Part shown: piece by piece, positions 51,328 through 61,642 of the stretch
Layout of the letters: each line of letters starts with the position of its first letter
Position numbering within the stretch: the stretch's first letter is position 1
Assembly: GCA_014529385.2 (NCBI GenBank)
Contig: CM043964.1
Span: 102,628,087-102,692,086 of the forward strand
DNA: 64,000 nt
From: Adiantum capillus-veneris
Lineage: Eukaryota; Streptophyta; Polypodiopsida; Polypodiales; Pteridaceae
Reading direction: 5' to 3'
Notes under the pieces: model-generated
Database searches by the model: none
What the model was told of the DNA's origin: nothing
Seen by the model: the letters and a program-made list of their open reading frames with translations, nothing else
Made by a program: the position numbers and the translations under genes

Positions 51328-51790
51328 TCACAATTGTTGTAGCTCTTCCAATAGTGGATGAAGATACACATCCATATTCTTCACTTTATACCGCCCCAAC
51401 ACAATCAAGATTAGCCATAGATGCCCCTTCTTTGTAGTCAACCACAGGGGCATGTTGTAGTTGACGATGACAACGGACCATAAACTGTAAGATGTTGATC
51501 TTGACCAAATGGATTTATGCCATCCATAGCCAGGCCTAGGCATAAATTTTGAGCTTCCCTGGCAAAATCCGACCATGTTTCATCTATATGTTTCCAGGCT
51601 GCACAATCTGCAGGAATCCGTAGCACACCATCCGAAGATTTATTCTCCTCATGCCATGATGCTAGGGTGGCCATGGACTTACATTCAAAGAAATGCTTGA
51701 TGCGAGGAAGCAGAGGAAAATGTCGCAAAACTTTTTGTGGAATTTTTGTTCCGTGGAGATCTACTCGATCTCTCGGAATCACATTTCGGA
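51328..51790 (-). pseudogene. TNP2 core, Transposase_21-like part (CACTA)
   Basis: Reading leftward: KVLRHFPLLPRIKHFFECKS, WHEENKSSDGVLRIPADCAA, WKHIDETWSDFAREAQNLCL and GLAMDGINPFGQDQHLTVYG. R-H-F-P-L-x-P-R, D-G-x-x-x-x-P-x-D and L-x-x-D-G-x-N-P are signature strings of the family. After a frameshift near 51560 it continues YSLWSVVIVNYNMPLWLTTK and KNMDVYLHPLLEELQQL. The order and spacing are complete for this segment. Confidence 0.9.
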
Positions 51791-51960
51791 CACTTCTCCA
51801 TGTCTATGTATTCCCCTCTGAAAAGAATACAATCGTTAGGACAAGCGTGTATCGAATTGTAATCCATCCCCAAGTTTTATCCTTCCTGCTTCCTCTTTCG
51901 AATCTGGCATCACATTATCAGCTAGTAGTATGTGCTCTTTAAGCAATCTACACAACGAAA
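51685..51960 (-). pseudogene. TNP2 core N-terminal part (CACTA)
   Basis: The reading LLKEHILLADNVMPDSKEEA, then MDYNSIHACPNDCILFRGEY and DMEKCPKCDSERSS. I-H-A-C-x-N-D-C-x-L-(F/Y) followed by C-P-x-C is the zinc-binding start of the TNP2 core. A one-base shift occurs just before MDYNS. The tail of this frame (after about 51770) overlaps the next part in another frame and is not real. Confidence 0.88.
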
Positions 51961-52020
51961 TAATACGGTACAATTGTGTACATCTAGTGTTTTTTATTAA
52001 AGTAAACACATTGTAATAGA

Positions 52021-52539
52021 TCACGTGAAAAGCGTTGTGACGCTAGTGTCACTCCATCTAAAATTTGTCTGCATGTTGAGAAGAACTAGGAGTGCCTTTA
52101 ATCTAGACACACGTGCTCCATCATACAATGGCATATCGGCTTCACTTTTCATATCATCATAGATAAGACTTTTTGAATCCATGATTGTCTCGATCATTTC
52201 ATCGATCTTGGGCTCAAACATTGCCTCATTGAGAATGTGGTCTGTATGATCATCCCCCGAGCTGTAAGAGGCTACATCTTGTGGCCTCACATATGCTGCT
52301 TGACCAAAGCGCCTGCGAACACGTCTATTGGGTTGCAAGATTGCTACCTGTTGGCCAGCGTCAGAGTCCGATGAGTTATAATTGGCAAAAACTCGATCTA
52401 TAATAGGTGGATTGAACTCGCCAGATTTGCGAACGTGCTGCAAAAAAACACATCTTGTCCGTCCCACAACATGCTTGCATTGATTACAAGGACATAAGAT
52501 CCTCGTTGAGAGATAGGTGTTTCGGTTGGACGGCCCCAT
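52021..52539 (-). pseudogene. Transposase-associated domain, N-terminus of TNP2 (CACTA)
   Basis: This frame of 172 codons starts with MGPSNRNTY at 52539. RILCPCNQCKHVVGRTRCVF followed by LQHVRKSGEF is the C-P-C-x-x-C...H pattern of the transposase-associated domain. An acidic stretch follows, with LYDGARVSRLKALLVLLNMQ and NFRWSDTSVTTLF, the usual lead-in to the TNP2 core. It is probably the first coding exon; an intron-like gap separates it from about 51960. Confidence 0.85.
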
Positions 52540-52619
52540 ATCCTCGTCACTACTCGTAATGAGGTAAAAACCTTATAACCTGGACAAAAAATTTAATTTA
52601 ATCTTCTATTGGCATTCTC

Positions 52620-53258
52620 CGTTTTTTATCTCTCTCTCTCTGTCTCTCTTTGTTCACATTGTAAACTATCTCACATTCTCTAGTCATGTCCAATCCCCGC
52701 ACACCTCGGTCTAGAGGTGCACGAAGATCAGAACCACTGGGTTATAATCTTGTTGTGGGTACAAGAAATCTACAGACCCACGTCTACATGATAGTGCATG
52801 TAGTGAACAAAACCCCTTTGCCTCTTCTCTAGCTGTAGCATTTCACAGCATCTTAACATCTTTTCACAGTAGATCTTTGTTCGAGGGATTACTTAACACA
52901 TTACATGTTGCCCTCCAATCTGAGTATCCTGCCGTTGAAAGATTTCCAGCTTAAGGTCGCATCCATAGAGAGGAAGAGAGGGATCACCATTCGTCTAACT
53001 CTAAGTTTTTTACCGTAACCTTGAAGGTAGACTCTAATATAAAAACTCAATCCAAAATATAATCTTAAATTTAACGTAATTGAACATGTGGTGATTCGCT
53101 CCATTGACGGTAAAAAGACATACCATTGGGGCTACTAGCTATGTAGATGTGAATGGGCCTCACTTCATAACATGATTTTAAATTTCAAATTCATCGTTTG
53201 CTCTCGCGCGCTCTCTCTCTCTCTCTAAATTTAATCTTCTATTAGCATCCTCCGTCTT

Positions 53259-53299
<41 letters not shown>

Positions 53300-53560
53300 C
53301 ACACTGTAAACTACCTCACATTCTCTAGTCATGTCCAATCCCCCCACACCTCGGTCTAGAGGTACACGAAGATCAGAACCACCGGGTTTTATAATCTCAT
53401 CTTTTTTGGTCAATGCCTATATTTATGGGTACAAGAAATCTACACACCCACGTCTACATGATAGTGCATGTAGTGGACAAAACCCCTTTGCCTCTTCTCT
53501 AGCTGTAGCATTTCACATCATCTTAACATCTTTTCACAGTAGATCTTTGTCTGTAGCATG
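52620..53560. repeat. Direct duplication in the CACTA 5' region
   Basis: 52620-52885 and 53229-53552 are near-identical (shared TCATGTCCAATCCCC, CCTCGGTCTAGAGGT, TACATGATAGTGCATG, TTTCACAGTAGATCTTTG). The second copy has an extra 25-30 bases in the middle. The spacer 52886-53228 is unrelated. CT microsatellites lie before both copies. Confidence 0.9.
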
Positions 53561-53606
53561 CTGGTACGCCATTCTTGCAAAGCGCACCTTCATTGACATG
53601 CACTAA
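53331..53606 (+). CDS. Small plus-strand ORF within the CACTA element
   Basis: This 91-codon frame starts with an ATG: MSNPPTPRSRGTRRSEPPG, later SGQNPFASSLAVAFHIILTS. The first 17 codons are repeated in the other copy at 52686 (MSNPRTPRSRGARRSEPLG), after which that copy is disrupted. It is antisense to the transposase. No family is recognised; a chance frame is possible. Confidence 0.25.
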   Translation: MSNPPTPRSRGTRRSEPPGFIISSFLVNAYIYGYKKSTHPRLHDSACSGQNPFASSLAVAFHIILTSFHSRSLSVACWYAILAKRTFIDMH

Positions 53607-53905
53607 AATCTAACCTAAATCTAGAAAAATCTAGTCCATCAAACATAAATTTAGATCTAATTTAATCTTAAACTCAAAATAGACCTAAATCTAATCTAAT
53701 CTAATGTAAATCTAAATCTAAAATAAATAAACCTAATTCTAATCTAACATAAATCTACCTCAAAATAAATCTAAATCTATTCTAGTCTAACCTAAATAAA
53801 CCTAAATATAATCTAATGTAAATCTAAATCTAACCTAACCTTAAACTCAACATAAACATAAATCTAAATGTAATCTAAGTTAATCTAATTTAAATTTTAA
53901 CATAA
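53607..53905. repeat. Degenerate CTAAAT / TCTAA short repeat
   Basis: About 300 bases are dominated by TAAATCTAA, TCTAACCTAA and CCTAAAT strings. The pattern recalls decayed telomere-type repeats but is too irregular to call so. Confidence 0.8.
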
Positions 53906-53983
53906 TCTCTTTCTCTCTTTGTTTTCTCCCCCCCCCTCTCTCTCTTTGGTTTTTTATTCTCTCTCTCTTTCTCTTTTTTTACC

Positions 53984-54640
53984 AGGTCTTGAGTTCAACT
54001 CCTCATCGGCGGCTAGATCTTTAAGGTCTCTTGGGATATTTTCCTACGATGTTAAAACTCTCTTCTTCTCGGGTGTGTGTGTGTGTTTGTGTGTCAATAC
54101 AAAGAGGAAAATGGTATAACCTTTCTATCACCCAAGTGTGGTAGATTGGTTATGCCATTTCCCTCTTGAATAACAGGTCTTGAGTTCAACTCCTCATCGG
54201 CTAGATCTTTAAGGTCTCTTGGGATAGTTTCCTACGATGTTAAAACTCTCTTCTTCTCGGCTGTGTGTGTGTGTGTGGGTGTGTGTGTGCCAATAAAAAG
54301 AGGAAAATGGTATAACCTTTCTATCACCCAAGTGTGGTAGATTGTTATGCCATTTCCCTCTTGAATAACAGGTCTTGAGTTCAAATCCTCATCGGCTAGA
54401 TCTTTAAGGTCTCTTGGTATAGTTTCCTACGATGTTAAAAACTCTCTTCTTCTCGGGGGTGTACGTGTGCCAATAAAAAGACGAAAATGTTATAACCTTT
54501 CTATCACCCACGTGTGGTAGATTGGTTATGCCATTTCACTCTTGAATAACAGGTCTTGAGTTCAACTCCTCATTGGCTAGATCTTTAAGGTCTCTTGGCA
54601 TAGTTTCCTACGATGTTAAAAATCTCTTCTTCTTCTTCTC
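53984..54640. repeat. Four tandem copies of a ~190-bp unit
   Basis: AGGTCTTGAGTTCAACTCC occurs at 53984, 54175, 54370 (one base changed) and 54551, giving periods of 191, 195 and 181. Each unit also has GATCTTTAAGGTCTCTTGG, CCTACGATGTTAAAA and ATGGTATAACC...GTGTGGTAGATTG. GAGTTCAACTCC resembles a pol III B box, so the unit may derive from a SINE. The array lies 600-1200 bases from the CACTA end. Confidence 0.9.
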
Positions 54641-54641
54641 T

Positions 54642-54689
<48 letters not shown>

Positions 54690-54797
54690 TGTTTTATATC
54701 TTTCTCTCTCTCTTTTCCTCTCTCAATGTGTGTGTGTATGCATTCTTTATTTATGCATGTGTGTGTGTGTGTGTTTTTTTTTTTTGTTTATGCATGT

Positions 54798-54840
<43 letters not shown>

Positions 54841-55010
54841 AACACAATGTGTGTGTGTGTGTGTGTGTGTGAGGGAGAGAGAGAGAAAGAGGGAAGGGAA
54901 CATGAGAGAGAGGAGAGGGAAGGAGCATACTTGGCTCTCCTTCCTCTCCTCGTGTATATGTGTGTGTGTGTGTGGAGAAGAAAGAGAGAGAGAGAGAGAG
55001 GGAGAGCACG
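54640..55010. repeat. Microsatellite cluster (CT, TG, GA)
   Basis: CT runs lie at about 54643-54690 and 54800-54838, TG runs near 54725, 54760 and 54848-54871, and GA runs near 54875-54935 and 54980-55005. All frames reading poly-LS, poly-VC or poly-RE here are artefacts. Confidence 0.95.
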
Positions 55011-55098
55011 GGTTACCTCTTTGCTTGCTTGAGCGCCGAAAACTCAGATTTGAGATCTAAGTTTTTGGGTGCTCTCGGTTTATTTTTTACCACTGTCA

Positions 55099-55154
55099 GT
55101 GTCGCTATGGGCGTCGCTATGTTACAAATAAACTAGCGACACCCAAAGCGACAC
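55099..55154. repeat. Subterminal inverted repeat of the CACTA element
   Basis: GTGTCGCTATGGGCGTCGCT (55099-55118) pairs with AGCGACACCCAAAGCGACAC (55135-55154), with two mismatches, around a 16-base loop. Subterminal repeats of CACTA elements bind the accessory transposase protein. Confidence 0.8.
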
Positions 55155-55206
55155 CGTGAATTTTCACTTTTAAGCATCGCACTGCGAGCGTCGTTAATGT
55201 GAAGTA

Positions 55207-55218
55207 CCTCTTGTAGTG
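55207..55218 (-). repeat. Terminal CACTA motif, right end
   Basis: CCTCTTGTAGTG on the plus strand is CACTACAAGAGG on the minus strand, the typical En/Spm terminus. The adjacent three bases are TAA; the partner duplication is not available because the other end is lost. Confidence 0.8.
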
Positions 55219-55649
55219 TAAAAAATATATATATCTCTCTCTCTCTCTCTCTCACCTTATCTAACATCAATAATGATCTCTTTTGAGCCCACATCCATGA
55301 CTCAAGCAGAAAAAGAAGGCCCACAATGTTTTGATATTGAAAAGAAATCATAATCTTGATTTAATAAGTGTGTAAATAAAGTTATCAATAACCTTAATAA
55401 GGGGTCTCCATGTAAATAGCCCCCTCTCCTTCTTGTAAATGACCCCCAAGATCTCACGTAGCACCCCAACACTCTATACGCGAGGACAGAGCTAGGTGTA
55501 GTCATCACCTTGTGAGCTTTACACTTAAAGTGAGAGAAGCTTTGATCAATGCTACACATTGCAAAGTGAGAGAGTGTGAGTGCCCTATCTCAAACCACTA
55601 TTGTACATGCTCTTTCTCTATCAACAATTAAAGTTTGGTGCTTCAAAGA
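55219..55649. other. Spacer between CACTA and Tat-like elements
   Basis: A short CT run (55235-55253), then AT-rich non-coding sequence. Nothing is recognised. The end (TTAAAGTTTGGTGCTTCAAAGA) directly precedes the LTR. Confidence 0.5.
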
Positions 55650-57939
55650 TGATGGTGCGTCCGAGCTAGAAAGGGGTCTATGACAAGAAAAGGTAGCAAG
55701 CAGGTGCAGTGCAGAAGGCTAGGACTGGTACTACCAAGGTCCTTGGCAGCCAAAGGGTAGCGAGAATGTATGTCTAAAGTGGGTTTTTAGGCCAAGAGAG
55801 CTAAAGGACATGTCTAATTGGGATAGCAGATGAAGGTGCCCAAAGTGCCGAGTCGGTGCTCTGGAATGTAGTGTTCAATGTGCTTTAGAAGCCGGTCCAA
55901 ACGGCTCGTCAAACGAAGCCCCAATGTGCAAGATACTGAAGTTTAAAGTTAAAAGGTTTAGCAGATACTGAAGTTAAAAGGTTTAGCAGATCTTCGACGG
56001 ACAGGGCAGCTGGGGACAGGTGGCTCAGGCAGATGTCAGCAGATACATGTATAGAGCTCAAATTATGGAGCGTGCCTGTCCTCTCGGATTGCGAATCGGA
56101 GCTCGGGATAGCAAGTTATGATTAGTTGAAGATTTTCTGGGGTCGGGTCTGTGCCCACTTGCCCGCATCAGAGGATGTGCCATCTGGAATCTTTTTGGCC
56201 TCACCAAGATTCTTGGTACACCAAGATTCTTGGTGAAAGTATGCCTCATGTGGAGCTAGGAGGAATTGGCAGAATCCCAATAGGAGCTCCGAATGGGGAG
56301 TTATTGCAAGTCAAAGTCGGCAGTTGGCAATGAGAGCGGGGTGTCAGATGATTTTTTGAGTTTTGGTCGCCTCGAATCGCGGGCCCAGCAAAGTTGAATT
56401 TCGGTAAGTAAGGGGGGTCTTAAAGTCAAGAGCCATGTCTGCTGGCTGGAACTTATGGCTAGGGTATTAGGCCTTGGAGCAGCAAGTTATACTTGTCTGA
56501 AAGTGGCAAAAAAAGGAAATTTTTTGAGGCTTGCAGTGGGGATTCAAAGGGGAGTGAAAGGGTGAGGGACCCACAAGCTGCCACGTTGACTCCACATATC
56601 CCACATGCGCTAGAGGAAGCATGGTGCGCGGAGTATATGAGCTAGGCCATTCGGCCCTTTGGAATTGTGAGTTGGAAAGTGGGGAGCTTAGAGCCTCGTG
56701 GGCTATGGCGTGTGCAGTGGCGGCGCTTCCAGCACTGTGCTCGAGTGAAGGGGACAAAACCGCTAGATATTTTGTAGAGCAGAGGCGGCGCCAGTGGTAC
56801 GCGCGCCCGTAAAGGAGTGTTGTCGACAGTTAGTGCAGTCAACTGATGACATGGCAGCGTCCGGCAGGGCCGGTTCACACACCCACTTTTTTGAGGAGGG
56901 GGAGACCCCCATTAGCGATGTCTCTAATGCAAAGGGGAGTGTCCCGCGAGCGAGAGGCAGCCGAGGCATGGTGGGTGGCAGTCCCGCGAGAGGAAGAGGG
57001 AGATAGAATCCGAGGATTGCCATGTGTACAAGGCCATTTCAAGGCCGGCCAAACAAGGGCAAGCAAAGGCAAGAGGGCAAGCCTAAGGGGGTGCTAGGTG
57101 AAAAATTAAGCAAGGCTTTCCAAGGCCGAGTATGGCAGGACCAAAAGGGAGAGCTACAAAGAGAGAGATAAGGCAGATCAAAGAGACAGTGCAAGCTAAG
57201 CTCCCTAAAGGGGTAAAAAATGAAGAAAAAAATAAAAAATAAAAAAATGCCTTGGGGCAATAGCGACATCGCTAATGCCCCCCCCAAAGTGCAAAGAAAG
57301 AGAAAGAGGGCAGATGAAAGCAAAGCGGCTACCTCCTCCCAAAGATGCCAAATGTGAATGTCAGATGGACCAATTGAAGTGTAGTTTCCAAAGTTGAGTG
57401 CCCCCCCTATAAAAGTCAAATTTTAATCAAATTAGGGGCTTTTTTTGGTGCCGTTTGAAGCCTGCAAAGTGGAGTTCTCTGACAAACCTATCCTTTTGTA
57501 CTTTTTTCTTGAAAATGGCCATGATGATGGCAGTGCAAGCCTTTATACATGCCTTTTGAAGTGCAATCAAGTCATTGCTGCCGCGTGTTGTTGTTGTTTC
57601 CCCTTCCCCCCTTCTCTTTCTCTTGATTTCATATTTCCTCTCGGTGCCGGTAGTGTGGATGTGTGTGCCCCCCTGGACCGACTGTGTTTTGTGTGAGAGA
57701 GTGAGATTGAGTAGCTGTGTGTGTGTAAAAGGGTGGAGGCCGACCGTGGCAGTCGGTGTGCTTTGTGTGGTGCATTTGTGGAGTATGTGAGCAGTGTAAA
57801 TTGAGCAGGTGATGGTCTGCTATTGAAAGTGTGTTTTGAAGGTGTTTTCTGAGAGGATAGGGGTGCTGTGGATACCTTGAGATATAGATAGGCCTTTGTT
57901 GTTGTGTTGGGTGCGTTCCCCCATTCACCCTCTCCATCT
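55650..57939 (+). repeat. 5' LTR of Tat-2
   Basis: It starts TGATGGTGCG and matches 63557-64000 over the available 444 bases (GAGCTAGAAAGGGGTCTATG, AGGCTAGGAC, CCTTGGCAGCCAAAGGGTAG). The 3' copy has about 13 extra bases after TGATGGTGCGGCC. The end is placed before the primer site at 57942 by analogy with Tat-1 (both have CTCCATC there). Part of it (55900-56145) resembles the LTR at 42961. Confidence 0.85.
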
Positions 57940-57941
57940 TG

Positions 57942-57961
57942 TGGTGCCCCCACAGAGGAGC
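57942..57961 (+). promoter_or_regulatory. Primer binding site-like sequence of Tat-2
   Basis: TGGTGCCCCCACAGAGGAGC follows the LTR end. It aligns in position with TGGCGATCCTGCTGGGGAGC of Tat-1. Confidence 0.5.
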
Positions 57962-58015
57962 ACACTGATTGCTCCCAGTTAATAAAAAAGAAGCAGTTTT
58001 TTTGCGTTGGAAGTC

Positions 58016-58837
58016 ATGGGAGCTAGAAGCTATGGGCGGATTTTCACAGGAGAGGAGGGCCCTAATGAGTGGATATTGGATTTTAAGATGCATATGCTAT
58101 CATTGCGTATGCCAAATGAGGATAGCAAAATGCAGACATTTCCTTTGGTGATGCATGGAAAAGATAAAGGATGGTATGAAGATCTGGAAGGTGAGCCGCG
58201 GCAAGCGTGGCCGACTCTACGGGCGAGGTTTCCTCATGACTTTTGCAAGGAGGCGTCCCCAGTCGAGATGGATGCAAAACTGAAGGCGCTTAAGCAAGAT
58301 GTAAGTGAAGAGTTCATTCTGTTTTTGGGTCATTTTGAAGAGTGTTTGGCAAAATTAGCGACAACCATGCAATTGGCTAATAGAGACTGCTTTAAGCTGG
58401 ACAAATTCATGGCGTGTCTGCACCCCAAGGTGAGAGAAAAGGTCAATTTCAAAAGCCCAGAGAATTACAATGGTGTGGTAGCAATTGCACGATCGAAGAG
58501 CAAAAAGATAAAGAAGAAGATAGAGCAGGGTGTGTCGGGCTACAAGACGATGGCCCCTGTTAAACCGGAGAGTCCAAAGGAGGCTATGCATGAAGAAAAT
58601 CATGGAAACCGAGGTGTAGTTGTTGTGCCGCAAAATTGGGTACGTACGGTGCAAGATTTATCCAAGCAAATGCAGGAGTTGCGGCTAAGCATGATGGATA
58701 GAGGACAGCCAAGAGGAGCAAGGAGTAGGGCAAGGATGCTGCCATGTAGGTGTTATAATTGTGGAGAAGAGGGGCACTATGCACCTGATTGTCCTCAACC
58801 ACAAAGAGGGGGGAGGCATTTACCCGCTATTTGGTAG
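58016..58837 (+). CDS. gag: Gag with capsid and zinc knuckle (Tat-2)
   Basis: This intact frame has 273 codons from ATG 58016. A TTG nine bases upstream is not needed. The capsid part is GRIFTGEEGPNEWILDFKMH, FPLVMHGKDKGWYEDLEGEP, WPTLRARFPHDFCKEA and FMACLHPKVREKVNFKSPEN. After a basic stretch (SKSKKIKKKIEQG) comes CYNCGEEGHYAPDCP, a CX2CX4HX4C knuckle at about 58752-58793. It is closely related to the Tat-1 Gag, but there capsid and knuckle are in different frames. It is the best preserved Gag of the window and would bind and package element RNA. Confidence 0.9.
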   Translation: MGARSYGRIFTGEEGPNEWILDFKMHMLSLRMPNEDSKMQTFPLVMHGKDKGWYEDLEGEPRQAWPTLRARFPHDFCKEASPVEMDAKLKALKQDVSEEFILFLGHFEECLAKLATTMQLANRDCFKLDKFMACLHPKVREKVNFKSPENYNGVVAIARSKSKKIKKKIEQGVSGYKTMAPVKPESPKEAMHEENHGNRGVVVVPQNWVRTVQDLSKQMQELRLSMMDRGQPRGARSRARMLPCRCYNCGEEGHYAPDCPQPQRGGRHLPAIW

Positions 58838-59084
58838 AGGTCAAGGTCAAGGGAAATTCAATGGTCAAAGAGAGCAAGCAGTAGAAAACCCTATGCAACC
58901 AACCTTGCCAAATGGAGGTGAAGTCCCAAGAGTGAATATTATCGGGGTGGATAAGCAAGATATCAAAGTGTTGGCCAATAAGAGAGCAAGAGTTGAGAGA
59001 GAGACGGAGACAGAGCAAGAAACTAGAGCTTGCAAAGGCAAAGAGAAGGTGTACGAAGGTAGAGAGCAGCCCGAGCTATCCTGA
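58761..59084 (+). pseudogene. Gag-protease linker (Tat-2)
   Basis: After the Gag stop the linker reads, in the next frame, GGGIYPLFGRGQGQGKFNGQ, then VPRVNIIGVDKQDIKVLANK and a charged run. The same order (IYPLYGRG, NIITLEHQDVDVLANKRA) occurs in Tat-1, so this is genuine coding that has shifted frame. Confidence 0.65.
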
Positions 59085-59210
59085 GATATCGTAAAATCAA
59101 CAAGCAGATTCCCAATTAGAACGAGGCTATCCTGAGTACAATCTGTTAAGTGATGTCCAAAATTAGAAGGAAAACATTACTTTTGGTCAATTGTTAGATT
59201 AAATCCAAAA

Positions 59211-59924
59211 TTGAGGAGGCAGTGGTCCACAAGTGTTAGTACCACGTTGTCGAGAGCTATGGGAAATGTGCAAGTGGTGCAAAACATGGCTTTGATGGTA
59301 GGTAGCCCAACTGATGTCCTTCCACTGGTGGATGTGATTATAGAAAAGAGGATGCAGGTACAGGCCTATATAGATGGTGGAGTGCAGGTTTGTGTCATGA
59401 TAGAAGTAGCAATGAAAGAGACATGAGTCAAGGCAGTAGCCAAGTTGAATGTGCACATGAGGATGGCCAACCATACTAAAGCCAGGTGTCTGGGTGTGGC
59501 TCAGGATGTGAAGGTCAAGGTGATGGGCATAGGGTGCCTGATATACTTTTTTGTGATGAAGGCAGGAGATAATGCTTATCCGATCATTTTGGGTAGGCCA
59601 TGGCTTTTGGCGATATGTGCTAAGCAGAATTGGGAGAGCAAAGTGTTCACCTTGCCTGACAAAGAGAAGGGAAGACAAACTGTGCTTGATTTGAAGACCA
59701 AAGAGAGCAGTTCCTGTCCTGTGGCAGCTAAAGATGAAGGCAACACGACAAGCTACGAGTACGAGATAGAAACGCGCTATGATGAAGGCTACACTAGCAT
59801 AGAGGAAGAGGAGAGCGAGGACGACATGCTGAAGATAGACACAGACTTATTCAGAGTCACCATATATGACTCCCATCCTAAAGAAAAAGGTATGCAGCCT
59901 CAAACTCATGGTTTAAGCATATAG
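59211..59924 (+). pseudogene. Protease and acidic linker (Tat-2)
   Basis: The active-site block is VQAYIDGGVQVCVMIEVAMK, then a TGA at 59424-59426, then VHMRMANHTKARCLGVAQDV and YPIILGRPWLLAICAKQNWE. The D-G-G site is shared with Tat-1. An acidic linker (IEEEESEDDMLKIDTDLF) follows up to a TAG at 59922-59924. Confidence 0.85.
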
Positions 59925-59936
59925 GAGGTTTCAAGC

Positions 59937-60720
59937 ATGTTGAGTGAAGATTTGACTAAGGGTGAAAAGGAGGGTTATGTTCAGCTATGTGAATCCTATC
60001 CAAACCTCTTTGCAATGGAATACAAGCATCTACGTGGTGCAAAAGGGGTAGAGCACAAGATTGTTCTCAAGGAGGGACATAGGCCTAAAGCACAGAAGGT
60101 GAGAAAACTAGGGGAAACCCAAAAGGAAGCCCTTTGGCAGGAGATCAATAAGTTGCTGGATGCAGGCATTATATACCCTGTAAAAGAGTCAGAGTGGATC
60201 TCACCAGTGGTTATAACCCCTAAGAAGAATGGGAAATGGAGGGTATGTGTCGACTACGAGCCATTGAATGCAACAACCAAGAGAAATCACTATCCTTTGA
60301 CGTTTCAAGACAAAATCCTAAACCAGGTGGCTGGGCACGAGAGATACTCGATTATGGATGGATTTTTGGGGTATTTTCATATAGGCCCTTGCACTTGAAG
60401 ACCAGTTGAAGACCACATTCATATCTCCATGGGGTTGTTTTGCTTATCGCAGGATGCCGTTCAGATTGGTGAATGCATATGCCACGTTCCAAGATTGGAT
60501 GAACAGGGTATTTGGTCCATACCTGGGTCGCTTTATTAGAATCTTCATGGATGATATAGGCTGCTACAGTTCAATATTAGAGCACCTATCAAAGTTGCAA
60601 TTATGCTTTCAAAAGCTGGATGAAGAAGAAGGTCAGCTGAACCACCAGGAGGTGCAAGCTAGCACAACCTCGAGTGCAGCTGTTAGGTCATGTGCTGTTG
60701 TAGAACGATATAGAGACTGA
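59937..60720 (+). pseudogene. Reverse transcriptase (Tat-2)
   Basis: LSEDLTKGEKEGYVQLCESY, EHKIVLKEGHRPKAQKVRKL, WRVCVDYEPLNATTKRNHYP and YSIMDGFLGYFHIG, then a stop at 60396-60398 and a frame change to TTFISPWGCFAYRRMPFRLV and the catalytic FMDDIGCYSS. The palm is intact in sequence but split by the frameshift. The thumb (LNHQEVQASTTS) differs from Tat-1 (LNPKKCKFAH), probably through decay. The frame ends at 60720, inside a tandem duplication. Confidence 0.88.
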
Positions 60721-61190
60721 CCCCGAGAAGGTGAAGGCGTTGGTGTTGATGGAGCCACCATCAGATGCTCAAGGTTTGGATTTGTTTGTTCATAAGCTGA
60801 AGTATCTATCACGTTTCTTTTGGATATTGTCACAATATGTGCATCCTCTATAAAAGAGAGCTCATCAGGTGCATGGTTATGAGTGGGGTAAGGAAGCTCA
60901 AAAGGCCTTTGATAGGGTTAAGGAGGCTTTTGATATCTGTTAGATCATGTGCTATCGTAGAACAGTATAGAGGCTGATCCCGAGAAGGTGAAGGCGTTGG
61001 TGTTGATGGAGCCACCATCAGATGCTCAAGGTTTGGCTTTGTTTGTTCAGAAGCTGAAGTATCTATCACATTTCTTTTGGATATTTTCACAATATGTGCA
61101 TCCTCTTCAAAAGAGAGCTCATCAGGTGCACGGTTATGAGTGGGGTAAGGAAGCTCAGGAGGCTTTTGATAGGGTTATGGAAATTTTGTG
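60681..61190. repeat. 257-bp tandem duplication within RT of Tat-2
   Basis: 60681-60937 and 60938-61190 are near-identical copies (CGAGAAGGTGAAGGCGTTGG at 60724 and 60981). The unit encodes the RT thumb and connection (VKALVLMEPPSDAQGL, SQYVHPLQ). As 257 is not a multiple of three, the frame is shifted. Confidence 0.95.
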
Positions 61191-61642
61191 TCAGTTGTTG
61201 CCAGTGGTATGTCCTCCCAATCGAGAGGACGACTTCTATGTGTCTATGATGGTGGGCAATTGCTATTGGAGCAGTTCTACTGCAAAAGGTAGGGAGGAGT
61301 TACAAGCCGATATACTTTGAGAGCAGGGTGATTAGCACAGGAGAGGCTACCTACACCAAAGCAGAGCAATGGGTGATGGCTCTAGTATTCACTTGCAGGA
61401 AGTTCAAGGTGCATTTAATTGTGTGCAAGTTTTTTGTGTTGAAAACTAACAATCTACTGCCAGAGGTAGTGCTACATTTGAAGCCAGGAAGGAGGATTAT
61501 GAAGTGGGTGTTGGAGCTGCAAGAGTTCAAGTTCAAGTTCAAGGTAGATCACACGAGTCGGTGTCACTTGGCAGACATTCTTGTCAGCAGGGCCGTTGAT
61601 TTGCCAACCTATCCAAGGGTGGTGCAAGATGGTGCAAGATGA
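61190..61642 (+). pseudogene. RNase H (Tat-2)
   Basis: After the duplication the reading is PNREDDFYVSMMVG, a frame change, then YFESRVIS, TGEATYTKAEQWVMALVFTC, RKFKVHLIVCKFFVLKTNNL and GRRIMKWVLELQEFKFKF, ending RCHLADILVSRAVDLPTYPR. This is the same as Tat-1 (NVSEFSYTEMEQCVFALVLA). It ends at a TGA at 61640-61642. Confidence 0.85.

Larger units (their letters stand above)
41657..55218 (-). mobile_element. CACTA (En/Spm-type) DNA transposon, split by an LTR element
   Basis: The transposase gene runs leftward from 52539 to 41657: transposase-associated domain, TNP2 core, DUF4218-like and DUF4216-like parts. The right terminus reads CACTACAAGAGG on the minus strand, ending at 55218, with an inverted subterminal repeat at 55099-55154. 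The left terminus is not found. A 7.2-kb LTR element (42961-50161) is inserted between the codons for MKT and LKKYV of the DUF4218-like part and carries a short target duplication. Stops and frameshifts show the gene is decayed. Confidence 0.88.

Noticed and set aside
54573-55060. Frames rich in Leu/Ser/Val/Cys near the CACTA end
   Set aside because: They are translations of CT, TG and GA microsatellites.
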